Program-made: the position numbers and the translations under genes | NCBI RefSeq assembly: GCF_025263485.1 | Contig: NZ_CP079863.1 | Coordinates: forward strand, 1,302,001 to 1,366,000 | Reading direction: 5' to 3' | DNA length: 64,000 nucleotides | DNA from: Mycobacterium sp. SMC-2 | GTDB taxonomy: Bacteria > Actinomycetota > Actinomycetes > Mycobacteriales > Mycobacteriaceae | Shown here: positions 29,512 to 39,122 of the stretch, in pieces | Numbering within the stretch: position 1 is the first letter of the stretch | Layout of the letters: the number at the start of each line of letters is the position of its first letter | Notes under the pieces: model-generated | Seen by the model: the letters and a program-made list of their open reading frames with translations, nothing else | Database searches by the model: none | Told to the model about the DNA's origin: nothing

Positions 29512-29597
29512 GTCGAATCAGCCCTCATCTTTCGTGGCCACTGGAAAGCTGCACGAAACTCTATAAGCGAATTCTAAGAGCATGTTGCGCCCGATGG

Positions 29598-30272
29598 GTG
29601 GAGGCGGACCAATTGACCAGGAGATCGCGTGCATATCCTGATCTCGTGCAGGGCGACGGTGACGGCTGGGTGGTTTCCGACAGCGGCGCCCATTATTGGG
29701 GCCGCTTCGGCGCGGCGGGTCTGCTGTTGCGGGCCCCGCGGCCGGACGGCACCCCCGCGGTGCTGCTGCAGCACCGCGCGGTGTGGAGCCATCAGGGCGG
29801 AACCTGGGGGCTGCCGGGCGGCGCCCGCGACAGCCACGAGACCCCGGAGGAGACCGCCGTCCGCGAGGCGCACGAGGAGGCCGGCCTGCCGGGCGAGCTG
29901 CTGACCGTGCGGTCGACGGTGGTCACCGCGGAGGTCGCCGGGCACGGCAGCGCCCGCTGGACCTACACCACGGTCGTCGCCGACGCGGCCGAGCTGCTGC
30001 ACACGGTGCCCAACCGGGAGAGCGCCGAGATGCGCTGGGTCGCCGAGGACGAGGTGGCCGCGCTGCCGTTGCATCCCGGCTTCGCGGCGAGCTGGCAACG
30101 GCTGCGCACCGCGACGGCGCTGGTGCCGCTCGGTCACACCGACGAGCGGCGGCGGCACCTGCCCCGCACGATCGAGCTCGAGGCCGGCGTCTTCGTCTGG
30201 TGCATGCCGGCGGACGCCGACCAGGCGCCGTTGCATCCCCGCATCAACTCCCTGCTGCAAGCGCTGAGCTGA
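29598..30272 (+). CDS. mutT3: NUDIX hydrolase MutT3
   Basis: Encodes 224 residues from the GTG at 29598; a TTG at 29613 would give 219, closer to the 217 of M. tuberculosis MutT3 (Rv0413). The NUDIX box is intact: [14 protein letters not shown] followed by [10 protein letters not shown], matching Gx5Ex7REUxEExGU. MutT-type enzymes remove oxidised nucleotides such as 8-oxo-dGTP from the pool; this paralogue is also said to act on oxidised GDP forms. The 3' end overlaps the convergent thiE by 29 bases. Confidence 0.94.
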   Translation: MEADQLTRRSRAYPDLVQGDGDGWVVSDSGAHYWGRFGAAGLLLRAPRPDGTPAVLLQHRAVWSHQGGTWGLPGGARDSHETPEETAVREAHEEAGLPGELLTVRSTVVTAEVAGHGSARWTYTTVVADAAELLHTVPNRESAEMRWVAEDEVAALPLHPGFAASWQRLRTATALVPLGHTDERRRHLPRTIELEAGVFVWCMPADADQAPLHPRINSLLQALS

Positions 30273-30915
30273 GCCGTTGCGCCGCGGCGCGGGGGTCGGC
30301 GGCCGCCGTGATCGCGCGCACCACCACGATGCGACGGGCGCCGGCGGCGAGCACCTCGGGCAGCCGCTGCTCGTCGATGCCACCGATCGCGAACCACGGC
30401 TTGCCGCCGCCGAACTGTGCGGCCGCCCGCACCAAGTCCAGGCCCGGTGCCTCGCGGCCCGGTTTGGTGGGGGTGGGCCAGCACGGGCCGACGCAGAAGT
30501 AGTCGGCCTCGCCCGCGACGGCAGCCTCGGCCTGGTCCCGGTCGTGGCTGGACAGGCCCAGCAGCATATCCGGGCCGACGAACTGTCGGGCCACGTCCAG
30601 CGGCAGGTCGCCCTGCCCGAGGTGCAGCACGTCGGCGCCGGCCGCGCGGGCGATGTCCGCCCGGTCGTTGACCGCGAACAGGGCGCCATGGCGGCGGGCC
30701 GCGTCGGCCAGGATCTCGCAGGCCGCCAGCTCGTCGCGCGCCTCGAGCGGCCCGAACCGCTGTTCACCGCGCGATCCCTTGTCGCGCAGCTGGATGATGT
30801 CGACCCCGCCGGCCAGGGCGGCGTCGGCGAACTGGGCCAAATCGCCGCGCTCCCGACGGGCGTCGGTGCAGAGATATAGCCGCGCGGCCGCCAGCCGGGT
30901 AACTCGCTGATGCAC
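30244..30915 (-). CDS. thiE: Thiamine-phosphate synthase
   Basis: Encodes 223 residues (222 in M. tuberculosis ThiE, Rv0414c). TIM-barrel features: [10 protein letters not shown] near the N-terminus, [31 protein letters not shown] (pyrophosphate and pyrimidine contacts) and WFAIGGID for the phosphate-binding loop. It joins HMP-pyrophosphate and the thiazole phosphate to give thiamine monophosphate. It is transcribed away from thiO; the TPP riboswitch between them faces thiO only, so thiE appears to lack riboswitch control of its own. A perfect palindrome lies 6 bases upstream of the start. Confidence 0.96.
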   Translation of the reverse strand: MHQRVTRLAAARLYLCTDARRERGDLAQFADAALAGGVDIIQLRDKGSRGEQRFGPLEARDELAACEILADAARRHGALFAVNDRADIARAAGADVLHLGQGDLPLDVARQFVGPDMLLGLSSHDRDQAEAAVAGEADYFCVGPCWPTPTKPGREAPGLDLVRAAAQFGGGKPWFAIGGIDEQRLPEVLAAGARRIVVVRAITAAADPRAAAQRLSSALAAGS

Positions 30916-30921
30916 ACCGCG

Positions 30922-30939
30922 ACGCTAGCGCGCTAGCGT
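30922..30939. repeat. Perfect 18-bp palindrome between divergent thiE and thiO
   Basis: ACGCTAGCGCGCTAGCGT equals its own reverse complement. It stands 6 bases upstream of the thiE start and 23 bases before the TPP riboswitch of the thiO operon. It could be an operator shared by both directions, or a dyad near the thiE leader. I know no regulator with this site. Confidence 0.6.
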
Positions 30940-30962
30940 GGAGCCCGAAGAACTCAGTTAGA

Positions 30963-31071
30963 CACGGGAGTCCCGGGTAGCCATCTGCGGGGCTGAGAGT
31001 GGGCACAGCCAGGTTCAGCGGGACCTGCCCTTACCGTCACACCTGATCCGGGTCATGCCGGCGAAGGGAGG
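30963..31071 (+). promoter_or_regulatory. TPP riboswitch upstream of thiO-thiS-thiG
   Basis: The THI-box elements are present in order: GCTGAGA at 30992-30998 (pyrimidine sensor) and CTGATCCGGGTCATGCCGGC from 31043 with GAAGGGAG behind it (pyrophosphate sensor and P1 closing strand, paired with ACGGGAGTCCCG at the 5' end). The GGGAG at the 3' end is 6 bases before the thiO ATG, so TPP binding would hide the ribosome binding site and shut translation. Confidence 0.93.
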
Positions 31072-31077
31072 CCAAGG

Positions 31078-32090
31078 ATGCCATCGGAGCTCGGGTCGCT
31101 GGCCGTCATCGGCGGCGGCGTCATCGGCCTGGCGGTCGCGCGCCGCGCGGCGCAGGCCGGGTGGTCGGTGCGGGTGCACCGCACCGCCGACAAGGGCGCG
31201 TCGTGGGTCGCCGGCGGCATGCTGGCCCCGCACAGCGAAGGCTGGCCCGGCGAGGAACGGTTGTTGCGGCTGGGGTGCGAGTCGCTGCGACTGTGGCGCG
31301 AGGGCGGCTTCACCGACGGGCTGCCGCCGCAGGTGGTCACCGCCCGCGAGTCGCTGGTGGTGGCCGTCGACCGGGCCGACGTCGCGGATCTGCGCACCGT
31401 CGCCGACTGGCTGTCCGAACAGGGGCACCCGGTGGTCTGGGAGTCGGCCGCCCGCGACCTGGAACCGCTACTGGCACAAGGCATCCGGCACGGCTTTCGG
31501 GCGCCCACCGAGCTGGCGGTGGACAACCGCGCGGTGCTGGACGGCCTGTCCGCGGAGTGCGAACGCCTCGGCGTGCGATGGGCGCCGCCCGCACTGGATT
31601 TGTCCACGGTCGGCGGCGACGCGGTCGTGATCGCCAACGGCATCGACGCCCCCGCGTTGTGGCCCGGCCTGCCGGTGCGGCCGGTCAAGGGCGAGGTGCT
31701 TCGGCTGCGCTGGCGACGGGGGTGTATGCCGGTGCCGCAGCGTGTGATTCGGGCCCGCGTGCGCGGGCGGCAGGTGTACCTGGTGCCGCGCGCGGACGGG
31801 ATGGTCGTCGGCGCCACCCAGTACGAACACGGGCGCGACACGGCCCCGGTGGTCTCGGGAGTGCGTGACCTGCTCGACGACGCCTGCGCGGTGTTGCCGG
31901 CGCTCGGCGAATACGAGTTGGCCGAGTGTGCCGCCGGGTTGCGCCCGATGACACCCGATAACCTGCCCCTGGTGCAACGCCTGGACGAGCGAACCCTGGT
32001 AGCCGGCGGCCATGGCCGATCCGGGTTCCTGCTGGCGCCGTGGACCGCGGAACAGATCGTGTCCGAACTGGCCCCGATCGGAGCACGGTC

Positions 32091-32094
<4 letters not shown>
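31078..32094 (+). CDS. thiO: Glycine oxidase, thiazole branch of thiamine synthesis
   Basis: Encodes 338 residues (340 in Rv0415). A DAO-type FAD-binding Rossmann motif begins at residue 8 (VIGGGVIGLAVARRAAQAG); WVAGGMLAPHSE follows, and the C-terminal GGHGRSGFLLAPWTA is the second FAD contact. ThiO oxidises glycine to dehydroglycine, which ThiG uses to build the thiazole. First gene of the riboswitch-controlled unit; its stop overlaps the thiS ATG as ATGA. Confidence 0.96.
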
Positions 32095-33794
<1,700 letters not shown>

Positions 33795-33798
33795 CGGG

Positions 33799-34320
33799 TC
33801 AGCCGTTCGTGCGCCACCACTGGTAGAGGGCGTTGACGTCGGAGTTGGACGAAGTCAGGTGCCCCAGCACGTTCTTGGCGTCGGTGGTCCACGTCAACGT
33901 CGCGTAGTTCTTGTAGGTGCCGCAGGCGATCTGCCCGCCCGTCTGACCGTTCTGCTTCCAGGTACCCGGGGACTGCCCGGCGTCCCCGCACGCCGCCAGG
34001 GAGACGTCCTTGATGGTGGAGCTGAAGGCGGAGGCCAGATTCGTTCCGTTGGAGAAGAGGGCGTAGACGCCGGAGCCCGGTCCGCTGGGGTCGGGGCTCT
34101 GCCCGCACAGGAGCTCGGCCAGTTCGCCGGATTCGGTCAACTCCTGCGGCTTGCAGTTGTTGAGGCCGTAGCCCTTCGACAGGTTGGCGGCCAGCGTGTT
34201 CATATCCGCGGCGCTGCCGGTGTTGGGTTCCGCGAACGCGGTGGCGCTACCCGCGAGGGCGAAACTGGCCGTGAGGGCGGCCGCGGACACGGCGCGCAGT
34301 GTGATGGTGAGGTGTGACAT
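33799..34320 (-). CDS. Secreted protein, tandem copy 2 (unknown function)
   Basis: Encodes 173 residues from the ATG at 34320, with GGGAG 9 bases upstream. A Sec signal peptide of about 30 residues ends near ATAFAEP. The mature part has four or more Cys and the landmarks LSKGYGLNNC, CGQSPDPSGP, AACGDAGQSPG, IACGTYKN and a C-terminal LYQWWRTNG. It shares all of these with the neighbouring gene at 34386, so the two are tandem duplicates, 65 bases apart. I do not recognise a characterised family. It looks like a small exported disulfide-bonded protein of slow growers. Confidence 0.8.
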   Translation of the reverse strand: MSHLTITLRAVSAAALTASFALAGSATAFAEPNTGSAADMNTLAANLSKGYGLNNCKPQELTESGELAELLCGQSPDPSGPGSGVYALFSNGTNLASAFSSTIKDVSLAACGDAGQSPGTWKQNGQTGGQIACGTYKNYATLTWTTDAKNVLGHLTSSNSDVNALYQWWRTNG

Positions 34321-34385
34321 TGCATTGACTCCCTGCGGTTGTTGGATGGGTGGTGCAGAAATCCCTTGCCCCCCAAGGTCGAACG

Positions 34386-34910
34386 TCAGCCGTTGGCCCG
34401 CCACCACTGGTACAGCGCCGTGGCGTCGGTGTTGGAACCGCGGATGTAGCTCAAGATGTTCTTCGCGTCGCTGGTCCAGATGATCTCGGCTGCGTTCTGA
34501 TACGTCCCGCACGCCACCTGCCCGGCATTGCTGCCGCTGCCCTGGTGCCAGGTGGTGGGCGACTGGCCGCTGTCCCCGCAGGCGCCCAGGACGTCGTCCT
34601 TGATGCTGGCCTTGAACGAGCCGACCATGTTTTCGCCGTTGTTGAATAGGATGTACTTGGCCTGGACCGGCCCGCTCGGGTCGGGGCTCTGCCCGCAGTT
34701 CAGCGCCGCCAGTTCGCCGGTGGTGATGCTTTGGGCGGTGCAATTGTTCAGACCGTAGCCCTTCGACAGCGATGCCGCGAGCGTGTTGATGTCCGACAGG
34801 TTACCGGTATTCGCGGGATCCGCGCTAGCGGTGACCGTGCCCGCTAAGGCGGCGAAGCCCGCGAGCGCCGCGGCCGTGGCCGCCCTCGACGCGTTGCTGA
34901 GACAGGGCAT
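34386..34910 (-). CDS. Secreted protein, tandem copy 1 (unknown function)
   Basis: Encodes 174 residues from the ATG at 34910, with AAGGAG 9 bases upstream. Signal peptide ends near VTASADP. The mature domain matches the downstream copy at LSKGYGLNNC, CGQSPDPSGP, GACGDSGQSP, VACGTYQN and LYQWWRANG, with conserved Cys positions suggesting two disulfides. No enzyme motif was seen. The strict spacing of Cys and the Trp-Trp tail suggest a binding domain rather than a catalyst. It is the promoter-proximal gene of the pair. Confidence 0.8.
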   Translation of the reverse strand: MPCLSNASRAATAAALAGFAALAGTVTASADPANTGNLSDINTLAASLSKGYGLNNCTAQSITTGELAALNCGQSPDPSGPVQAKYILFNNGENMVGSFKASIKDDVLGACGDSGQSPTTWHQGSGSNAGQVACGTYQNAAEIIWTSDAKNILSYIRGSNTDATALYQWWRANG

Positions 34911-35282
34911 CCTATGACTCCTTAGCGGTTGTCGAAGCGGCGTCGCCCACTGGAGAAACGCGCTTCCGCTATGTAGGGATCGTAGGGATATGTCGTGACA
35001 AAGCATCACATTCCGCTGGCAACAGTCTGTCTGGTCATCCTTCTCGACGGCCCGGTGCAACGGTACTTTCGAAGGGCCTTGCCGGTCAATGTTTTTCGCT
35101 CGCCCTGGCGCCACTCGTCCGGGAGGCGGTGGAGATAGGCGGGCGGCTGAAGGATGTGCGGCCGTCGCACCGCACGCCAGCGGGTCCAAAAGCGATTTTC
35201 AAATTGCTAGTGCCGCCGCGACTGTGCTCGGGTATGGTTAGCACCGTTTCACGCCAGCTAACTTCTCGGGACTGGAGAATTC
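34911..35282. other. Intergenic region between secreted pair and CD225-like gene
   Basis: 372 bases without a convincing gene. On the minus side near 34975-34995 is a direct repeat of GTAGGGAT, close to the leader of the secreted pair. On the plus side TATGGT at 35233-35238 looks like a -10 element for the gene at 35283, with GGAG about 10 bases before its ATG. Nothing else was recognised. Confidence 0.5.
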
Positions 35283-35618
35283 ATGACACAGCCGCCGGCA
35301 CCGCCCCCGCCTCCGCCTGGTTATCCGCCGCAGCAGCCCGCCGGGCAGGCGCCGAATAACTATTTGGTGTGGTCCATTCTGGTGACCCTGTTCTGTTGCC
35401 TCCCCTTCGGAATCGTGGCGATCGTCAAGTCCAGCCAAGTCAACGGGCTCTGGGCGCAGGGCCGCTACGCCGAAGCGCAGGCGTCCGCCGACAGTGCCAA
35501 GAAGTGGGTGATCTGGTCCGCGGTCATCGGCGTCGTCGTGGGCATCATCTACGGCATCCTGATGGCGGTCGGCGCGCTGAACACGAACACCAACGCGGCG
35601 CTTGCCGCGATGTTCTAA
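35283..35618 (+). CDS. CD225/dispanin-family membrane protein
   Basis: Encodes 111 residues. A proline-rich head (PPAPPPPPPGYPP) precedes a CD225 domain. The first membrane helix is NYLVWSILVTLFCCLPFG, followed by the conserved cytoplasmic loop IVKSSQVNGLWAQGRYAEAQ with ASADSAKKW, and a second helix WSAVIGVVVGIIYGILM. This is the bacterial relative of the interferon-induced transmembrane protein fold. Function in mycobacteria is unknown. A DUF2752 membrane protein is encoded 15 bases downstream; the two families often occur side by side. Confidence 0.9.
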   Translation: MTQPPAPPPPPPGYPPQQPAGQAPNNYLVWSILVTLFCCLPFGIVAIVKSSQVNGLWAQGRYAEAQASADSAKKWVIWSAVIGVVVGIIYGILMAVGALNTNTNAALAAMF

Positions 35619-35633
35619 GCCCGGTACGCGACC

Positions 35634-36059
35634 ATGGTGACCCACCAGAGGTCGGCGCCGCTGAGTCTGGGCGCGCCACTGCTGGTGGCCGCGACCGCGA
35701 CGATGATGTGCGCCGCCATCTGGGCGGGTGATCCGACCACTCCCAACGGTCCGCTGCCGGTGTGTCCCACCAAGGCGCTGTTGGGGATCGACTGTCCGGG
35801 ATGCGGCAGCTTGCGCATGCTCTATTCCCTGATGCACGGCAATCTGATGGCGGCCGCCAGGTTCAACGCGTTGGGCCTGGCGGCTGTCGTGCTGTTGGTG
35901 TGGGCGTACCTTGCCTGGACCTACGGGCGGCTGGCGGGAAGACGGGTCCGGAGCTGGCAACACGGTCGCTGGGCCGCCGCGGCCACGCTGGCGGTGGTCG
36001 CGGCGTGGTTTGTGGTGCGCAACATCCCCTTTGCCCCGTTCAGTGCGCTGTACGTCTGA
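35634..36059 (+). CDS. DUF2752 membrane protein
   Basis: Encodes 141 residues, ATG at 35634 (GTG-like alternatives are less good). Three membrane helices (about 12-32, 75-92 and 112-127). The family hallmark GIDCPGCGSLRM with CPxCG follows the first helix, then LMHGNLMAAARFN. DUF2752 proteins have no established role. It follows the CD225-like gene closely and probably shares its transcript. Confidence 0.88.
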   Translation: MVTHQRSAPLSLGAPLLVAATATMMCAAIWAGDPTTPNGPLPVCPTKALLGIDCPGCGSLRMLYSLMHGNLMAAARFNALGLAAVVLLVWAYLAWTYGRLAGRRVRSWQHGRWAAAATLAVVAAWFVVRNIPFAPFSALYV

Positions 36060-36112
36060 TACCGCCGTGTCCTGATGCCGGCCACTCGTGCCGCGGTCTA
36101 ACGTGAGGCGCG

Positions 36113-37600
36113 ATGGTGAACAAATTCACGACGATCCCGGCGGTGCTGGTCGTGATCGCCCTGACCGCATTCCCGACCGGCTGCTTCCATCGGCACTCGC
36201 CACAAGGCGCCGGTAACGCGGCCGCGTTCGCCAGCGCGTTGCACGACAAGGTCACGACCGACGGGATGATGGCCCACCTGGCAAAGCTGCAGGATATTGC
36301 CGACGCGAACAACGGCACCCGCGCGGTGGGCACTCCGGGTTACGAGGCCAGCGTCGACTACGTCGTGAACACGTTGCGCGGCAGCGGATTTGAGGTGCAG
36401 ACCCCGGAATTCTCGGCGCGGGTGTTCCACGGGGACAAGCCGGAGGTGACCGTCGGCGGCAAGCCGGTTGAGGCGCACGCGCTCGACTTCAGCCTCGGCA
36501 CCCCGCCGCAGGGGGTGAGCGGGCCGCTGGTGGTCGTGCCCGCCGGCGAGGCCCCCGGCTGCGCGGCCTCGGATTACGGCAACCTACCGGCTCAGGGGGC
36601 CGTGGTTCTGGTGGACCGCGGCGGATGCCCGTTCGCCCAGAAGGAGGACATCGCGGCGCAGCGCGGCGCGATCGCGATGATCGTCGCCGACAACGTCGAC
36701 GAGCAACACATGGGCGGCACCTTGGGGCCGGACACCGAAGTCAAGATCCCGGTGGTGGGCGTGACCAGGTCCGTCGGCGTGCAACTGCGCACCGCGCCTG
36801 GGCCGGCCACCATCAAGCTGAATGCGAGCGTGCAGAGTTTCAAGGCCCGCAACGTGATCGCGCAGACCAAGACGGGGTTGACGACCAACGTCGTCATGGC
36901 GGGCGCGCACCTGGACAGTGTGCCCGAAGGGCCCGGGATCAACGACAACGGTTCGGGAGTGGCCGCGATACTGGAAACGGCGGTGCGGCTGGGGAATTCG
37001 CCGCAGGTGCGCAATGCGGTGCGGTTCGGGTTCTGGGGTGCGGAGGAACTCGGCCTGATCGGATCGCGCAACTACGTCGAGTCGCTGGATTTGACTGGGC
37101 TCAAAAGCATTGCGCTATACCTGAACTTCGACATGCTCGCGTCGCCGAACCCCGGGTACTTCACCTACGACGGGGACCAATCGCTGCCGGCGGACGCCCG
37201 CGGCCAGCCGGTTGTACCCGAAGGGTCGGCCGGCATCGAGCGCACGCTGGTCGCCTACCTGAAATCCGCCGGAAAGACCGCGCAGGACACCGCCTTCGAC
37301 GGGCGCTCCGACTATGACGGATTCACCCTGGCGGGCGTCCCCGCCGGCGGCCTGTTCTCCGGTGCCGAAGTGAAAATGTCCTCGGAGCAGGCCAAGTTGT
37401 GGGGCGGGACGGCCGACCAGCCGTTCGACCCGAACTATCACCAAAAGACCGACACCCTCGATCATGTTGACCGGGCCGCGCTGACCGTCAACGGCGGCGG
37501 CGTCGCCTACGCCGTGGGCCTGTATTCGCAGGACCTCGGCGGCCACAACGGGGTGCCAACGATGGAGGATCGCACGCGCCACGTGCTAACCAAGTCATGA
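36113..37600 (+). CDS. lpqL: Lipoprotein aminopeptidase LpqL (M28 with PA domain)
   Basis: Encodes 495 residues. The signal peptide ends in lipobox FPTGC, so the enzyme is anchored outside the membrane. A PA domain (about 125-255) is followed by an M28 zinc peptidase domain. By comparison with Streptomyces griseus aminopeptidase all metal ligands and the base are present: GAHLDS (His), GINDNGSG (Asp), GAEELGL (base Glu and ligand Glu), LNFDMLASPN (Asp) and YHQKTDT (His). It should release N-terminal residues from peptides. Homologue of Rv0418. A degenerate copy follows directly. Confidence 0.94.
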   Translation: MVNKFTTIPAVLVVIALTAFPTGCFHRHSPQGAGNAAAFASALHDKVTTDGMMAHLAKLQDIADANNGTRAVGTPGYEASVDYVVNTLRGSGFEVQTPEFSARVFHGDKPEVTVGGKPVEAHALDFSLGTPPQGVSGPLVVVPAGEAPGCAASDYGNLPAQGAVVLVDRGGCPFAQKEDIAAQRGAIAMIVADNVDEQHMGGTLGPDTEVKIPVVGVTRSVGVQLRTAPGPATIKLNASVQSFKARNVIAQTKTGLTTNVVMAGAHLDSVPEGPGINDNGSGVAAILETAVRLGNSPQVRNAVRFGFWGAEELGLIGSRNYVESLDLTGLKSIALYLNFDMLASPNPGYFTYDGDQSLPADARGQPVVPEGSAGIERTLVAYLKSAGKTAQDTAFDGRSDYDGFTLAGVPAGGLFSGAEVKMSSEQAKLWGGTADQPFDPNYHQKTDTLDHVDRAALTVNGGGVAYAVGLYSQDLGGHNGVPTMEDRTRHVLTKS

Positions 37601-39069
37601 GCCGTCGGCTAAGCGCGGCACTGCTGCTGGCGACTTTGCTGCTGGGGAGCTGCTCGTCGGCGCCGCCTGGGTCGCCCGCTGTCGCACCCGATCTGGGCCG
37701 CGGCCTGGCCGGGAAAGTGACCGCCGACCGGATGCTCACCCATCTGCGCGCCCTGCAGAACATCGCCAACGCCAACAACGGAAACCGCGCGGACGGCACG
37801 CCGGGCTACGACGCCAGCGTCGGCTACGTGGCTAAAGCCCTGCGCAACAGGGGCTTCGAGGTACTGACGCCGCAGTTCGACCGGCTGTACACCGTCTCCC
37901 CGGGCAGGCCGGTCCTGACGGTCGCCGGCCGCACCTACTCCGTCGACCAGGCCTCGCTGTTGGTCCAGACGCCGCCCGGCGGCCTGACCGGGCAGCCGGT
38001 CCGGCCCACCCAACCGTCGGGATGCGCGGCCGGCGACTATCCGGCCATGCTGCCCAAGGGTTCGATCGCCATCGTCGACGACGCGCGTTGCTCCGTGGTC
38101 GAAAAGCAGAACAGCGCGGTGGCCAAGGGTGCGGCCGCGCTGGTGGTGCTCAGTGCGCCGGCCGGCCGCGGCGCCCCGCCCACGTTGTTCAGTCCCGGCT
38201 ACTTCAAGCAGCTGACCGTGCCCGTCGCGGTCGCCAATCCCTCCACCGCGACCGGGCTCGCCGGCGCAAGCACGCCCATACGCCTGGTGCTGGACGCTCA
38301 CAACATCAAGATCACATCGCGAAATGTCTTGGCGCAGACCAAGACCGGCTCGTCGCACGACGTGATCATGGTCGGCGCGCATCTCGACAGCCCGCGCGGC
38401 GGCCCGGGCATCAACGACGGCGGCTCCGGGGTGGCCGCGGTGCTGGAAACTGCCCTGCAGCTGGGCCCGCTGGCACCGGTGAACAACGCGGTGCGGTTCG
38501 CGTTCTGGGGCGCCGACGAGGACGGGCTGAACGGCGTCATGGACTACGTGTTCGGCATGAACAGCGATCAACTCAACGACATCGCGATGTACCTGAACTT
38601 CACCACGCTGGGTTCACCCAACGCCGGCTTCTTCACCGACGACGGCGATCAGTCCGGTCCGCCGGCGCCCGGGGTGACCTACGCGGACATCCCCGACGGG
38701 TCCGCCGGCATCGAGCGCACCCTGGCCGGCTACCTGAACCTGGCCGGGAAGCGGCCCGCGGACATGCCGCTGAGCACCCTGGCGGACTATCACCCCTTCA
38801 TGGTTGCGGGCGTGCCGGTCGGGGGCATGACGGCCGGGGCCTCGCAACCGAAAACCACCGTGCAGGCCCGGCTGTGGGGCGGGCAAGCCGGCGCCCCGTT
38901 CGACCCCAACTATCAGGGTCCCCGGGAAACCGTCGACAACATCAACCGGGATGCGTTGGCCATCATGGGTTCTGGCGTCGCCTTCGCAGTGGGCAGCTAT
39001 GCGGCGTTTATCGGCGGGGTCAACGGCGTGCCGCCGCACGACAAGCGGCATCGGACCCGGATGCCTTGA
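37597..39069 (+). CDS. Degenerate LpqL-like lipoprotein (M28 pseudoenzyme)
   Basis: Encodes 490 residues; ATG overlaps the lpqL stop (ATGA). Signal peptide with lipobox LLGSC. Overall arrangement equals the upstream LpqL (PA domain, then M28 domain), so it is a tandem duplicate. Metal sites have decayed: GAHLDS and GINDGGSG are kept, but GADEDGL replaces GAEELGL (base Glu to Asp), NFTTLGSPN replaces NFDMLASPN (ligand Asp lost) and NYQGPRETVD replaces NYHQKTDT (ligand His lost). Aminopeptidase activity is therefore unlikely. The frame is long and intact, so the protein is probably kept for binding or for partnership with LpqL. Confidence 0.92.
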   Translation: MSRRLSAALLLATLLLGSCSSAPPGSPAVAPDLGRGLAGKVTADRMLTHLRALQNIANANNGNRADGTPGYDASVGYVAKALRNRGFEVLTPQFDRLYTVSPGRPVLTVAGRTYSVDQASLLVQTPPGGLTGQPVRPTQPSGCAAGDYPAMLPKGSIAIVDDARCSVVEKQNSAVAKGAAALVVLSAPAGRGAPPTLFSPGYFKQLTVPVAVANPSTATGLAGASTPIRLVLDAHNIKITSRNVLAQTKTGSSHDVIMVGAHLDSPRGGPGINDGGSGVAAVLETALQLGPLAPVNNAVRFAFWGADEDGLNGVMDYVFGMNSDQLNDIAMYLNFTTLGSPNAGFFTDDGDQSGPPAPGVTYADIPDGSAGIERTLAGYLNLAGKRPADMPLSTLADYHPFMVAGVPVGGMTAGASQPKTTVQARLWGGQAGAPFDPNYQGPRETVDNINRDALAIMGSGVAFAVGSYAAFIGGVNGVPPHDKRHRTRMP

Positions 39070-39106
39070 CCGCCGGTCGACGGCTTGTCGGCGTGCCGTT
39101 CTATAC

Positions 39107-39122
39107 TCGAACGTATGTTCGA
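39107..39122. promoter_or_regulatory. LexA (SOS) box over the start of the 13E12-family gene
   Basis: TCGAACGTATGTTCGA is a perfect dyad with TCGAAC and GTTCGA half-sites four bases apart, the mycobacterial LexA consensus. It includes the ATG at 39115-39117. LexA bound here would block initiation directly. DNA-damage control of 13E12-family genes has been described in M. tuberculosis. Confidence 0.88.
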
